This document shows, in pieces, positions 54,696-63,553 of a stretch of 64,000 bases of DNA. Numbering within the stretch: the first letter of the stretch is position 1; every line of letters starts with the position of its first letter. Location of the stretch: the NCBI RefSeq assembly GCF_011174775.1, contig NZ_JAANHS010000006.1:124001-188000 (forward strand), written 5' to 3'. The position numbers were made by a program, and so were the translations under genes. The notes under the pieces are model-generated. The model had not been told where the DNA came from. It saw nothing but the letters and a program-made list of their open reading frames with translations, and ran no database searches. Source of the DNA: Rhodobacter calidifons. Its GTDB lineage: Bacteria > Pseudomonadota > Alphaproteobacteria > Rhodobacterales > Rhodobacteraceae.

Positions 54696-54717
54696 GGCCC
54701 GGGAAACCGGGCCTTTT
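54696..54717 (+). terminator. Intrinsic terminator after ftsZ
   Basis: GGCCCGG and CCGGGCC pair around a GAAA loop and are followed at once by TTTTCCGTTTTT. It starts 27 bases after the ftsZ stop. Confidence 0.9.
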
Positions 54718-54862
54718 CCGTTTTTCGGCAAGGACTTGCCGGACATTTCCCGCCTGACACATACCGTCACAAAGAGTGAGTTGAGATCGCGGACCTTACC
54801 GAATAGCTAACGTGCAAGAGCAGGCGGGAGACGCACCCGCCGCAGACGAGGTTGAGCGAGAC

Positions 54863-55792
54863 GTGCAGAACACCCTGAAATCCCCTGCGGACTTTGCCGG
54901 CTTTGGTCTGCATGGCGGACGTCCCGTGCGGATGGTCGTGCGTCCTGCCCCGGCCGATCACGGGATCTGGTTCTGCCGCACCGATGTCGCAGACCGCGAC
55001 CCGCTGGTCCCGGCGCGCTGGGATGCGGTCACGCCGTCGCGGCTGTGCACCGTCGTCGAGAACGGCGACGGTGTCTCGGTTTCGACCATCGAACACCTGA
55101 TGGCCGCGCTTGCCGGAATGGCGATCAACAACGCGCTGGTCGAGATCGACGGACCGGAAGTGCCGATCCTCGACGGCTCGGCCGCGCCGTTCATCGCAGG
55201 CTTCATGGCGGCGGGGCTGGAGGAACAGGACCAGCCGGTGCGCGCGGTGCGCGTGCGGGAGCCGGTCGAGGTGCGCGATGGCGCGGCGATGGCGCGGCTG
55301 GAGCCGGCCGACATGCTGGAGATCGACTTCCGCATCGAGTTCGAGGATGCGGCCATCGGGGTGCAGGAACGCCGGCTGAACATGGCCAACGGTGCCTTCG
55401 TGCGCGAGTTGTCCGACAGCCGCACCTTCTGCCGCCAGTCCGACGTCGATGCGATGCGGGCCGGCGGCCTGGCGCTGGGCGGCACGCTGGAGAATGCGGT
55501 GGTCTTCGCCGGGGACAAGGTGCTTTCTCCGGGCGGGTTGCGCCATGCCGACGAACCCGTGCGCCACAAGATGCTGGATGCGCTGGGCGACCTGTCGCTG
55601 GCCGGCGGGCCGATCCTGGGCCGCTATGTCGGCAACCGGGCGGGCCATGCGCTGACCAACCGGCTGCTGCGGGCGCTGTTTGCGACTCCCTCGGCTTACG
55701 AGATCGTCGATTGCGGGCCGGGAACGCTGGGAAAGCTTCCCGGCGTCGGCGTTCACCTGGGCGATTTGCCCGCGCGCAACGCCGCCGGCTGA
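54863..55792 (+). CDS. lpxC: UDP-3-O-acyl-N-acetylglucosamine deacetylase
   Basis: The committed zinc enzyme of lipid A synthesis. About 309 residues from GTG 54863 (QNTLKSPADFAGFGLHGGRP); the frame is open to GTG 54812, but the extra 17 residues are not conserved-looking. Zinc-binding and catalytic motifs: STIEHLMAAL (first His), DGSAAPFI, SRTFC, and HKMLDALGDLSLAG (His, His/Asp). The following GHALTNRLLRAL is the usual end. It lies between ftsZ and bamD, the standard order. Confidence 0.95.
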   Translation: MQNTLKSPADFAGFGLHGGRPVRMVVRPAPADHGIWFCRTDVADRDPLVPARWDAVTPSRLCTVVENGDGVSVSTIEHLMAALAGMAINNALVEIDGPEVPILDGSAAPFIAGFMAAGLEEQDQPVRAVRVREPVEVRDGAAMARLEPADMLEIDFRIEFEDAAIGVQERRLNMANGAFVRELSDSRTFCRQSDVDAMRAGGLALGGTLENAVVFAGDKVLSPGGLRHADEPVRHKMLDALGDLSLAGGPILGRYVGNRAGHALTNRLLRALFATPSAYEIVDCGPGTLGKLPGVGVHLGDLPARNAAG

Positions 55793-55909
55793 ACCTTCAC
55801 AGCCACGAGAAAGGCGTTTTGCGCGCCGGATTTTTCTGTGCTAGGACGGGCCGAACACACGAGCCGAGAACAGGGCAGGCTGCCCGGGCTGAGGTTGGAT
55901 AGGCGAAGA

Positions 55910-56749
55910 ATGTCAGGCAGAAGGCCCGGCCAGGGGTTCCTAAAGACGGCGCTTCTGGTCGCACTGCTGAGCGGCTGTGCGGGCGGCGCCAAGGAGCGCC
56001 CGCTGGAAAGCTACACGGCGGAAGAGATCTACAAGAAGGGCGAGCTGGAGCTGGCGACCGGCAAGCGTCCGAAGGATGCGCTGATCTATTTCCAGGAAGT
56101 CGAGCGGCTGTATCCCTATACCGAATTCGCCAAGCGCGCGCTGATCATGCAGGCCTTCACCCATCACAAGGCCAGGCAGTACCCCGAGGCGCGCGATGCG
56201 GCGCAACGGTTCCTGGACTTCTACCCCGGCGACGAGGACGCGCCCTATGCGCTGTATCTGATGGCGCTGTCCTATTACGACCAGATCGACGACGTGGGCC
56301 GCGACCAGGGCGTGACCTTCCAGGCATTGAAGGGCATGCGCGACGTGATCGAGACCTATCCCGACAGCGAATATGCCCGCTCGGCGATGCTGAAGTTCGA
56401 ACTGGCCTTCGACCAGCTGGCCGCGAAGGAGATGGAAGTCGGGCGCTATTACCTGAAGCGGCGGCACTATGCCGCGGCGATCAACCGCTTCCGCACCGTG
56501 GTTGCCGATTTCCAGACCACCAGCCACACCGCCGAGGCCCTGCACCGGCTGGTCGAGGCCTATCTGGCGCTGGGCCTGACCGACGAGGCACAGACGGCGG
56601 CGGCGATTCTGGGCTACAACTACCAGTCCTCGCCGTTCTATGAGGACAGCTTCCGCCTGCTGAAGGGCAAGGGCCTGTCGCCGGAGGCCCGTGGCGAGGG
56701 ATGGCTGCGCACGATCTACCGCCAGATGGTGCGCGGCGAGTGGTTGTGA
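55910..56749 (+). CDS. bamD: Outer-membrane assembly lipoprotein BamD
   Basis: A 279-residue lipoprotein of the BAM complex, which inserts outer-membrane barrels. Signal peptide with lipobox LLSGC (FLKTALLVALLSGCAGG). Tetratricopeptide repeats follow: EIYKKGELELATGKRPKDALIYFQEVERLYPYTEFAKRA, QYPEARDAAQRFLDFYP, YALYLMALSYYDQI. Start ATG 55910 with GGCGAAG upstream; the frame is open to 55838 but only this start gives a signal peptide. It is followed within about 35 bases by recN. Confidence 0.93.
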   Translation: MSGRRPGQGFLKTALLVALLSGCAGGAKERPLESYTAEEIYKKGELELATGKRPKDALIYFQEVERLYPYTEFAKRALIMQAFTHHKARQYPEARDAAQRFLDFYPGDEDAPYALYLMALSYYDQIDDVGRDQGVTFQALKGMRDVIETYPDSEYARSAMLKFELAFDQLAAKEMEVGRYYLKRRHYAAAINRFRTVVADFQTTSHTAEALHRLVEAYLALGLTDEAQTAAAILGYNYQSSPFYEDSFRLLKGKGLSPEARGEGWLRTIYRQMVRGEWL

Positions 56750-56783
56750 GGATGGTGCGCTGCTGCGCACCCTGCGGCTGACC

Positions 56784-58427
56784 ATGCTGCGGTGCCTGGA
56801 CATCCGCGATGTGCTGATCATCGACCGGCTGAGCCTTGATCTCGGCCCGGGGCTGAACGTGCTGACCGGCGAGACCGGGGCGGGCAAGTCGATCCTGCTG
56901 GACGCCCTGGGCTTCGTGCTTGGTTGGCGGGGCCGGGCGGAGCTGGTGCGGCAGGGCGCGACCCAGGGCGAGGTGACGGCGGTGTTCGACCTGCCCGCGG
57001 GACATGCCGCGCAGGCGGTGCTGGCAGAGGCCGGGATCGAGGCCGGGGACGATCTGATCCTGCGCCGGGTCAATGCCGCGGACGGGCGCAAGACGGCCTG
57101 GGTCAATGACCGTCGCGTCAGCGGCGAGGTGCTGCGCGACCTGTCCGACACGCTGGTTGAACTGCATGGTCAGCAGGATGACCGCGGGCTGCTGAACCCG
57201 CGCGGGCACCGGGCGCTGCTGGATGCCTATGCCGGGCTGGATCTTGCGCCGCTGCGCGCGGCCTGGGCTGCGCAGCGCGCCGCGCGGGCGGAACTGGCCG
57301 AGGCCGAGGCCGCCCTGGCGCGGGCGGCGGCCGAGGAGGACTTTCTGCGCCATGCGGTCGCGGAACTGGACAGGCTGGACCCTCGGCCCGGCGAGGACGA
57401 GGCGCTGGATGCCCGGCGCCGGATGATGCAGGGCGCGGGGCGCATCCGCGAGGATGTGGCCAGGGCGCTGGCGGCCCTGTCGGACGAGGGCGCCGAGGGC
57501 CGGATGCGCGACGCGCTGCGCTGGCTGGACGGGGCGGCGGACAGGGCCGAGGGAAGGCTGGACGCACCGATGGAGGCGCTGAACCGGGCGCTGATCGAGC
57601 TGGGGGAGGCTCAGGCCGGGGTGGAGCGGGCGCTGGAGGCCCTGGACTTCGATCCCGCAGAGCTGGAGCGGGTGGAAGAGCGGCTGTTCGCGATCCGGGC
57701 CCTGGCGCGCAAGCACGGGGTCTTGCCGGACGATCTGGGCAGCTTTGCCGAGGGGCTGCGGACGCGGCTGGCGGCCATCGACGGCGGCGCGGCGGGGATG
57801 GCGCGGCTGGGAAAGGCCCTGGCCGAGGCCGAGGCCGCCTATGCCGCCGAGGCGGCGCGGGTGACGGCGGCACGGCAGGCGGCGGCCAGGCGTCTGGATG
57901 CGGCGATGGCGGCGGAACTGGTGCCCCTGAAAATGGAGCGCGCGGTCTTTGCCACCGAAGTGACGGCAGGAGAGCCGGGACCCGAGGGCGTGGATGCCGT
58001 GACCTTCACGGTCGCGACCAACCCGGGCGCGCCGGCGGGGCCGCTCAACCGCATCGCCTCGGGCGGGGAACTGAGCCGCTTCCTGCTGGCGCTGAAGGTC
58101 TGCCTGACCGGAGAATCCCCCGGCCTGACGCTGATCTTCGACGAGATCGACCGCGGCGTGGGCGGGGCGACGGCCGATGCGGTGGGGCGGCGGCTGAAGG
58201 CGCTGGCGCAGGGGGCGCAGGTGCTGGTGGTGACCCATTCGCCGCAGGTGGCGGCCTTCGGGGCGCGGCACTGGCGGGTGGAAAAGCGGGTCGCGGGGGG
58301 GCAGACCCTGTCCAGCGTGACCGGCCTCGACGCAGCCGAGCGGGTCGAGGAGATCGCCCGGATGCTGGCCGGCGACACCGTGACCGAGGCCGCGCGGGCG
58401 GCGGCGCGGGCCCTGCTGGCCGGCTAG
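56784..58427 (+). CDS. recN: DNA repair protein RecN
   Basis: A 547-residue SMC-like ATPase for double-strand break repair. LDIRDVLIIDRLSLDLGPGLNVLTGETGAGKSILLDALGF at the N-terminus has Walker A; VELHGQQDDRGLLNPRGHRALLD is a RecN hallmark. A coiled-coil region spans about 150-330. The ABC signature ASGGELSRFLLALK, Walker B LIFDEIDRGVGG and VTHSPQVAAFG close the protein. ATG 56784 fits the conserved start; no strong ribosome-binding site is seen, and coupling to bamD translation is likely. Confidence 0.95.
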   Translation: MLRCLDIRDVLIIDRLSLDLGPGLNVLTGETGAGKSILLDALGFVLGWRGRAELVRQGATQGEVTAVFDLPAGHAAQAVLAEAGIEAGDDLILRRVNAADGRKTAWVNDRRVSGEVLRDLSDTLVELHGQQDDRGLLNPRGHRALLDAYAGLDLAPLRAAWAAQRAARAELAEAEAALARAAAEEDFLRHAVAELDRLDPRPGEDEALDARRRMMQGAGRIREDVARALAALSDEGAEGRMRDALRWLDGAADRAEGRLDAPMEALNRALIELGEAQAGVERALEALDFDPAELERVEERLFAIRALARKHGVLPDDLGSFAEGLRTRLAAIDGGAAGMARLGKALAEAEAAYAAEAARVTAARQAAARRLDAAMAAELVPLKMERAVFATEVTAGEPGPEGVDAVTFTVATNPGAPAGPLNRIASGGELSRFLLALKVCLTGESPGLTLIFDEIDRGVGGATADAVGRRLKALAQGAQVLVVTHSPQVAAFGARHWRVEKRVAGGQTLSSVTGLDAAERVEEIARMLAGDTVTEAARAAARALLAG

Positions 58428-58556
58428 GCGCCTTGCCGCGAGATGCGGCATTTCCGTGACAACCCATGCGCATGGTGCATGGCGGGATTTCCGGTCTGAC
58501 GCTTCATCGCTGCGCTGCGGCGACCTATCTTCCGGGCAAGAAGAAAGGGCAGCACC

Positions 58557-58718
58557 ATGTTCAACCTGTTGAAAACCCTGTTCCCGACCCAGGCCCCCGG
58601 CGCCCTGACGAGGCGCGAGCTTGCCTATCTTGAAGGCGCCGTCTCGCGGATCGACCTTGAACGCCGCGAGCGCGAGATCGACCGCGGTCTGTTCCGCCAT
58701 CCGCACCCCTATTACTGA
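58557..58718 (+). CDS. DUF3563-type small protein
   Basis: A 53-residue protein: [15 protein letters not shown], then [20 protein letters not shown], then [13 protein letters not shown]. The central motif (Y-L-x-A-V-S-x-x-D-L-E-x-R-x-R-E-I-D-R-G) is that of the DUF3563 family as I remember it. AAAGGG lies upstream of the ATG. It stands alone after recN. Function unknown. Confidence 0.8.
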   Translation: MFNLLKTLFPTQAPGALTRRELAYLEGAVSRIDLERREREIDRGLFRHPHPYY

Positions 58719-58840
58719 GCCCCTCTGGGGCGCAGGCTGGGGCGCAGGCCGGTCGGCGATCGCCCGGCGGCCGGCGCGCGGGCTCTGGCCCTTGGCGGCA
58801 AGCTGGGCTATCAGACGGCATCCAGCCAAGGGAGAGCCCG

Positions 58841-59509
58841 ATGAAAGCCGCTGTCGTCACCTTCCCCGGGTCGAACTGCGACCGCGATCTGGCCGTGGCC
58901 TTCGCGGCGGCGGGGTTCGAGGTGCAGCGGGTCTGGCACAAGGACAACGCGCTGCCCGACGGCGTGGATGTGGTCGGCGTGCCGGGCGGGTTCAGCTTTG
59001 GCGACTATCTGCGCTGCGGGGCGATCGCGGCGCAGTCGCCGATCAGCGCCGCAATCCGCTCTCATGCAGACCGGGGCGGCTATGTGCTTGGCATCTGCAA
59101 CGGGTTTCAGGTCCTGACCGAAATGGGCCTGCTGCCGGGCGTTCTGATGCGCAACGCCGGGCTGAGATTCGTCTGCCGCACGGTGACGCTGCGGGTCGCG
59201 ACCGCGCAATCCGACTTCACCAGCGCCTATGCCAGAGGGCAGGAGATCCGGATCCCCGTCGCCCACCACGACGGCAACTATACCATCGATGCCGAGGGCC
59301 TTGCCCGGTTGCGGGGCGAGGACCGCATCGCCTTCACCTATGCCGAGAACCCCAACGGCAGCATGGGCGACATCGCAGGCGTCCTGTCGGAAAACCGCCG
59401 GGTGCTGGGAATGATGCCGCATCCCGAACGCGCAACCGAACCCGCGCTGGGCAGCGCGGACGGGCGCGGGCTGTTCGCCTCGCTGATGCGCGGGATGGCG
59501 CTGGCCTGA
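58841..59509 (+). CDS. purQ: Phosphoribosylformylglycinamidine synthase, glutaminase subunit
   Basis: A 222-residue class I glutamine amidotransferase supplying ammonia to PurL in purine synthesis. [15 protein letters not shown] at the start, [16 protein letters not shown], the nucleophile C in [17 protein letters not shown] near residue 88, and the C-terminal His-Glu pair in [21 protein letters not shown] precedes ATG 58841. purS, its usual partner, is not in the window and may lie elsewhere. Confidence 0.96.
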   Translation: MKAAVVTFPGSNCDRDLAVAFAAAGFEVQRVWHKDNALPDGVDVVGVPGGFSFGDYLRCGAIAAQSPISAAIRSHADRGGYVLGICNGFQVLTEMGLLPGVLMRNAGLRFVCRTVTLRVATAQSDFTSAYARGQEIRIPVAHHDGNYTIDAEGLARLRGEDRIAFTYAENPNGSMGDIAGVLSENRRVLGMMPHPERATEPALGSADGRGLFASLMRGMALA

Positions 59510-59555
59510 GCCCCTTCGGCTTGAGACCGCGCGGGGCGGGGCCTAGTCTTGGTCC

Positions 59556-61316
59556 ATGACCGCAACCGAAACCAGCACGATCTCCGCCTCTGCGCCGGGC
59601 CTGCCCTGGCGTGCCAAGCTGGCTGTGGGGCTCCTGGTGGTGCTGGCGGTGGTGGTGGTGCTGGTGTCGAACCGGCTGCTGACCGACCGCTACACCGCCG
59701 ACACCCGCAGCCGTGCCGAGGTGCGGCTGGCGCTGTATACCGGGAACCTGATGGCCGAGTTGCAGCGGACCTCGGTGGTGCCGCTGCTGTTGTCGAACGA
59801 CCCGGACCTGATCTCGGCTCTGAAGGCGGGGATTTTCGCCTCTACCTCGGCCAAGCTGATTGCGTTGCAGGCGGAGCTGGGCGTGGCCTCGATCCGGCTG
59901 GTCGATGCGTCCGGCCGGGTTGTGGGGGCGACGAACCGCAACGTGCTGGGCACGAACCTGCGCAACGCCGCCTATTTCGTGGCGGCGCAGCGGGCGAAGG
60001 ACACGATCTTCACCCCGGTCAAGCGCGAGGCGGGCGGGTTCGATTTCCTGTATTCGCGCGCCATCATCTCGGATGCGCGGCTGCTGGGGGTGATCGTCGT
60101 CTCGGTCGATCTGATGAAATACGAACGCGCCTGGGCCGGGTTGCAGGATGCGGTGATGGTGACGGACAGCGAAGGCATCGTGATGCTGTCCACCGAGCCG
60201 CGCTGGCGCGGCCTGCCCAAGGCCGAGGCGCTGGCCCTGCGCGACCCGCCCTCGGCCATCGCGCGGGCGCTGCGGGCCACGGCGGAATGGGCGCAGGAGC
60301 CGCCGGACGCCTATGTCCGGGGCGAGGCGGTGATGCGCACCGAGGCGCGCGTGCCGTTCCGGGGCTGGAAGATCGCCACCTTCACCGCCTATGGCTCGGT
60401 GCGCGAACAGGTGAACGGGATTCTGGCGCTGGAGATCATGGGGTTCGCGATCCTCATGGCCTTCACCTTCTATCTCCTGTCGCGCCGCGCCTGGTCGCGG
60501 TCGGTGACCTTCCAGCGGGAATCGGCGGAACTGCGGCTGCTGAACGCGCGGTTGCAACGCGCGATTGCCGAGCGGGAGAAGGTGAAGAAGGACCTGGAGG
60601 TCGCGGAGCTGACCCTGGTGCAATCGTCTAAACTGGCGGCCCTGGGCGAGATGTCGGCGGCGGTCAGCCACGAGCTGAACCAGCCTCTGGCCGCGATGAA
60701 GACCTATCTTGCCGGGGCGCGGCTGTTGTTGCAGCGCAAGCGGCTGGACGAGGCCCTGTCGTCGTTCCAGCGGGTCGATGATTTGATCGAACGGATGGGC
60801 GCGATCACGCGGCAGTTGAAGTCTTATGCAAGGAAAGGCGGCGAAGCCTTTGAAGAGGTTGATCTTCGGGCTTGCGTCTCTTCGGCGCTGGCGATGATGG
60901 AGCCGCAGCTGAAGGCGCGCGTGGTGAAGATCAGCCGGGGCATTCCGCGCCAGCCGGTGATGGTGATGGCCGACCGGCTGCGGCTGGAGCAGGTGATCAT
61001 CAATCTTCTGCGCAACGCGCTGGACGCCACGAAAGACATCAAGGATCCGCAGATCGACATCCTTCTGTCGGCGGGCGAGACCGCGACTCTGACGGTGCGC
61101 GACAACGGTCACGGGATCACCGATCTCGAGAACCTGTTCGAGCCCTTCTACACGACGAAGAAACCGGGCGAGGGCGTGGGGCTTGGCCTTGCGATCTCCA
61201 GCGGCATCGTCACCGATCTGGGCGGCCGTCTGACCGCGCGGAACGGCGACGGGGGCGGCGCGGTGTTCGAGATGCAGTTGCCGATCCTTGGCAACAGACA
61301 GGAAGCAGCAGAATGA
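59556..61316 (+). CDS. dctB: C4-dicarboxylate sensor histidine kinase
   Basis: A 586-residue sensor. Membrane segments near 23-43 (AVGLLVVLAVVVVLVSNRLL) and 288-309 (ILALEIMGFAILMAFTFYLLS) enclose a periplasmic double-Cache-type domain (NDPDLISALKAGIF, ASIRLVDASGRVVGATNR, YFVAAQRAKD). A coiled coil leads to HisKA with the phospho-acceptor H372 in AAVSHELNQPLAAM, then N-box LLRNALDA, GHGIT, and GVGLGLAISSGIV. The arrangement and the neighbouring regulator fit DctB, which senses succinate, fumarate or malate; the ligand is inferred. dctD follows 16 bases later. Confidence 0.85.
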   Translation: MTATETSTISASAPGLPWRAKLAVGLLVVLAVVVVLVSNRLLTDRYTADTRSRAEVRLALYTGNLMAELQRTSVVPLLLSNDPDLISALKAGIFASTSAKLIALQAELGVASIRLVDASGRVVGATNRNVLGTNLRNAAYFVAAQRAKDTIFTPVKREAGGFDFLYSRAIISDARLLGVIVVSVDLMKYERAWAGLQDAVMVTDSEGIVMLSTEPRWRGLPKAEALALRDPPSAIARALRATAEWAQEPPDAYVRGEAVMRTEARVPFRGWKIATFTAYGSVREQVNGILALEIMGFAILMAFTFYLLSRRAWSRSVTFQRESAELRLLNARLQRAIAEREKVKKDLEVAELTLVQSSKLAALGEMSAAVSHELNQPLAAMKTYLAGARLLLQRKRLDEALSSFQRVDDLIERMGAITRQLKSYARKGGEAFEEVDLRACVSSALAMMEPQLKARVVKISRGIPRQPVMVMADRLRLEQVIINLLRNALDATKDIKDPQIDILLSAGETATLTVRDNGHGITDLENLFEPFYTTKKPGEGVGLGLAISSGIVTDLGGRLTARNGDGGGAVFEMQLPILGNRQEAAE

Positions 61317-61332
61317 AGATGAAGAGGTCCCA

Positions 61333-62661
61333 ATGGCCCGCGCAATGAAGGTGGCAATCGTCGATGACGAGGCCGACATGCGGCAGTCGATCAGCCAGTG
61401 GCTGGCGCTGTCGGGGTTCGACACCGAAACCTATGCCAGCGCCGAGGACGCGCTGAAGGCGATCGGGCCGGATTTCCAAGGTGTGGTGGTCAGCGACATC
61501 AAGATGCCGGGGATGGACGGGATGGCCTTCCTGAAGCGGCTGATGGGGCAGGATTCGGGGCTGCCGGTCATCATGATCACCGGCCACGGCGACGTGCCGA
61601 TGGCGGTCGAGGCGATGCGGGTGGGGGCGTTCGACTTTCTGGAAAAGCCGTTCAACCCCGACCGGATGACCGAGCTTGCGAAGAAGGCCACGCAGGCGCG
61701 GCGGATGACGCTGGACAACCGGGCGCTGCGCAAGGAACTGGCGGACGGCTCGACCATCATCAAGAAGCTGATCGGCTCGTCACCCGCGATGGAGCGGCTG
61801 CGCGAGGATATCCTTGATCTGGGGCAGGCGGACAGCCACGTCCTGATCGACGGCGAGACGGGGACGGGCAAGACGCTGGTCGCCCATGCCCTGCACGCGG
61901 TGGGGCCGCGGGCGTCGAAGAAGTTCGTGGCGATCTCCTGCGCGGCCTGGTCCGAGGACAAGCTGGCCGCGCGGCTGTTCGGGCCGGCAGAGGATGGCGC
62001 GCTGCCCCTGGTCGAGGAAGCGCGGGGGGGCACGCTGTGCCTGGAGGACATCGAGGCGATGCCGTCCGCGTTGCAGGCGCGGCTGCTGACCTTCATCAAC
62101 GATCAGGGCACGCCGCCGGAAACCCGGATCATCGCGATCTGCAACAGCCATGCCCCGGACACCACGCTGGAGCAGTCGCTGCGGCCGGACCTCTATTACC
62201 GTCTGGGGGCGATGACGATCCTGCTGCCCCCGCTTCGGACGCGGGGCGAGGATATCCTGCAACTGTTCAACCGCCTGTCGGAGCAGTTCGCCGAGGAATA
62301 CGGCTGCGAGGCTCCGCAGGTGACGGCGCAGGAGGCCGCGCAGCTGTTGCAGGCGCCCTGGCCGGGGAATGTGCGGCAGCTGGTCAACATCGCGGAACGG
62401 GCGGTGTTGCAGAACCGGCGGGGGTCGGGGTCGATTGCCAGTCTCCTCATGGCCGAGAACGAGGCTTCGGGGCCGGCGCTGACAACGGAAGGCAAGCCGT
62501 TGAAAGACTATGTCGAGGCCTTCGAGCGGATGCTGATCGACAACACGATGCGGCGGCACAAGGGGTCGATCGTGGCGGTGATGGAGGAGCTGTGCCTGCC
62601 GCGCCGGACGCTGAACGAGAAGATGGCCAAGTACGGGCTGAGCCGGAGCGACTATGTCTGA
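61333..62661 (+). CDS. dctD: DctD-type response regulator with NtrC-like AAA domain lacking the GAFTGA loop
   Basis: A 442-residue regulator. Receiver domain with D11/D12, phospho-acceptor D55 in VVVSDIKMPGMDG and K105 in FLEKPFNP. AAA domain: Walker A GETGTGKT (174-181) and a Walker-B-like GGTLCLEDIE. A Fis-type helix-turn-helix ends it (HKGSIVAVMEELCLPRRTLNEKM). Where NtrC-type activators have GAFTGA, this protein reads LFGPAEDGALPLVEEARGG, so contact with sigma-54 looks lost. It may activate sigma-70 promoters or repress. ATG 61333 has GAGG upstream. Paired with dctB; the target is probably a C4-dicarboxylate transporter outside the window. Confidence 0.87.
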   Translation: MARAMKVAIVDDEADMRQSISQWLALSGFDTETYASAEDALKAIGPDFQGVVVSDIKMPGMDGMAFLKRLMGQDSGLPVIMITGHGDVPMAVEAMRVGAFDFLEKPFNPDRMTELAKKATQARRMTLDNRALRKELADGSTIIKKLIGSSPAMERLREDILDLGQADSHVLIDGETGTGKTLVAHALHAVGPRASKKFVAISCAAWSEDKLAARLFGPAEDGALPLVEEARGGTLCLEDIEAMPSALQARLLTFINDQGTPPETRIIAICNSHAPDTTLEQSLRPDLYYRLGAMTILLPPLRTRGEDILQLFNRLSEQFAEEYGCEAPQVTAQEAAQLLQAPWPGNVRQLVNIAERAVLQNRRGSGSIASLLMAENEASGPALTTEGKPLKDYVEAFERMLIDNTMRRHKGSIVAVMEELCLPRRTLNEKMAKYGLSRSDYV

Positions 62662-63553
62662 CCCCGTAGCTTCCCACGCGTGGGTAGGTCTTCGCGGCCA
62701 GTGAAAACAAGGGCTTGGCTGTGGGCATCAGGGTTGCGTCAGGATTTGCCCGCGCCTGAGGGGTGGCTCTGCGTGGCCCCTTCCGGCCCTTGAACGGCGA
62801 AGCCGGACTTGCCTCAGGCCCGCGTTGCATGGCTTTCTCGGCGGAGGACTCGCAGGGGTGGCAAGGTGCGGAACCGGTGGATCGGGGCAGGGCTGGTGCT
62901 GACTCTGGGCGTGCCGCTTGCCTTGCAGGGCGGGCTGGCCTGGAAACTGCACGCGGTCGAGGCGGGCTTGCGCGCGAATCCCCGGCTGCACGACATGGGA
63001 CCGGGCGCTTGCCATCCCGCTGGCCCCGCGCAACACGACCCGGGCCGACGATGGTGCCGTCGGGACCGAGGCGGCGATGCGGGCGATCTGCCCGACGGAA
63101 CCGGGCGAGCCGGAGTCGGTCTGCCGGTGGCGTCAGGGTCATCGAGTGCCCGAAACACGCCTGTGACAGGGCCGTGAAATTCGCCATTGCCCTTCCTGCG
63201 GCTTGCCCATAGGGTCGGCCAGAGGCAGTCCGCTGCCCGAAGAATTCTCTCCCTTGGGGCCCGGGCGCGTGAAATTCGTGTCCCCTCAGAGGAGCCGGAT
63301 CGGTCGCAAGGCCGTGCACTTTGCCCGCAAGTCTTTGGATTTGTTGGCTGAATTAGGTGAATGGCCCGAAAGGCCTTTCAGTTGCAACCGCGATGAGGCG
63401 TGTGAGTATCTTGCGCAACGGATCAGACGACCCCACGGGTCGCAGACCGCTGCATGTGCCCGCTGCCCGCGCCCAGACAAGCCGCCCCGCCCGTATCGAC
63501 CTTCCGTCCGGCCCGCCGGACGACCCGTTGCGCCCGGGGCGCAGTGGACCAAC
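62662..63553. other. Long weakly coding region between dctD and rne
   Basis: About 890 bases with no intact gene I can support. A 12-base palindrome CCCACGCGTGGG (62673-62684) follows the dctD stop. A stretch resembling the region after uvrD lies at 62701-62760, and a possible broken small gene at 62866-63166 is listed separately. The final 250 bases should hold the rne promoter and a long 5' leader, as rne often has. Confidence 0.5.
62866..63166 (+). pseudogene. Possible frameshifted small membrane or secreted protein
   Basis: From GTG 62866 (AGGGG upstream) one frame reads like a signal anchor plus a short helix: RNRWIGAGLVLTLGVPLALQ, GGLAWKLHAVEAGLRANP. Near 63005 this frame turns non-protein-like, while another frame becomes sensible: ALAIPLAPRNTTRADDG, AICPTEPGEPESVCRWRQG, ending at TGA 63166. 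A one-base change would give an intact protein of about 100 residues. Family unknown. Either a decayed gene, a sequencing error or a chance pattern. Confidence 0.35.

Noticed and set aside
62673-62684. CCCACGCGTGGG palindrome as the dctD terminator
   Set aside because: No loop and no T run; too short to call as a terminator.
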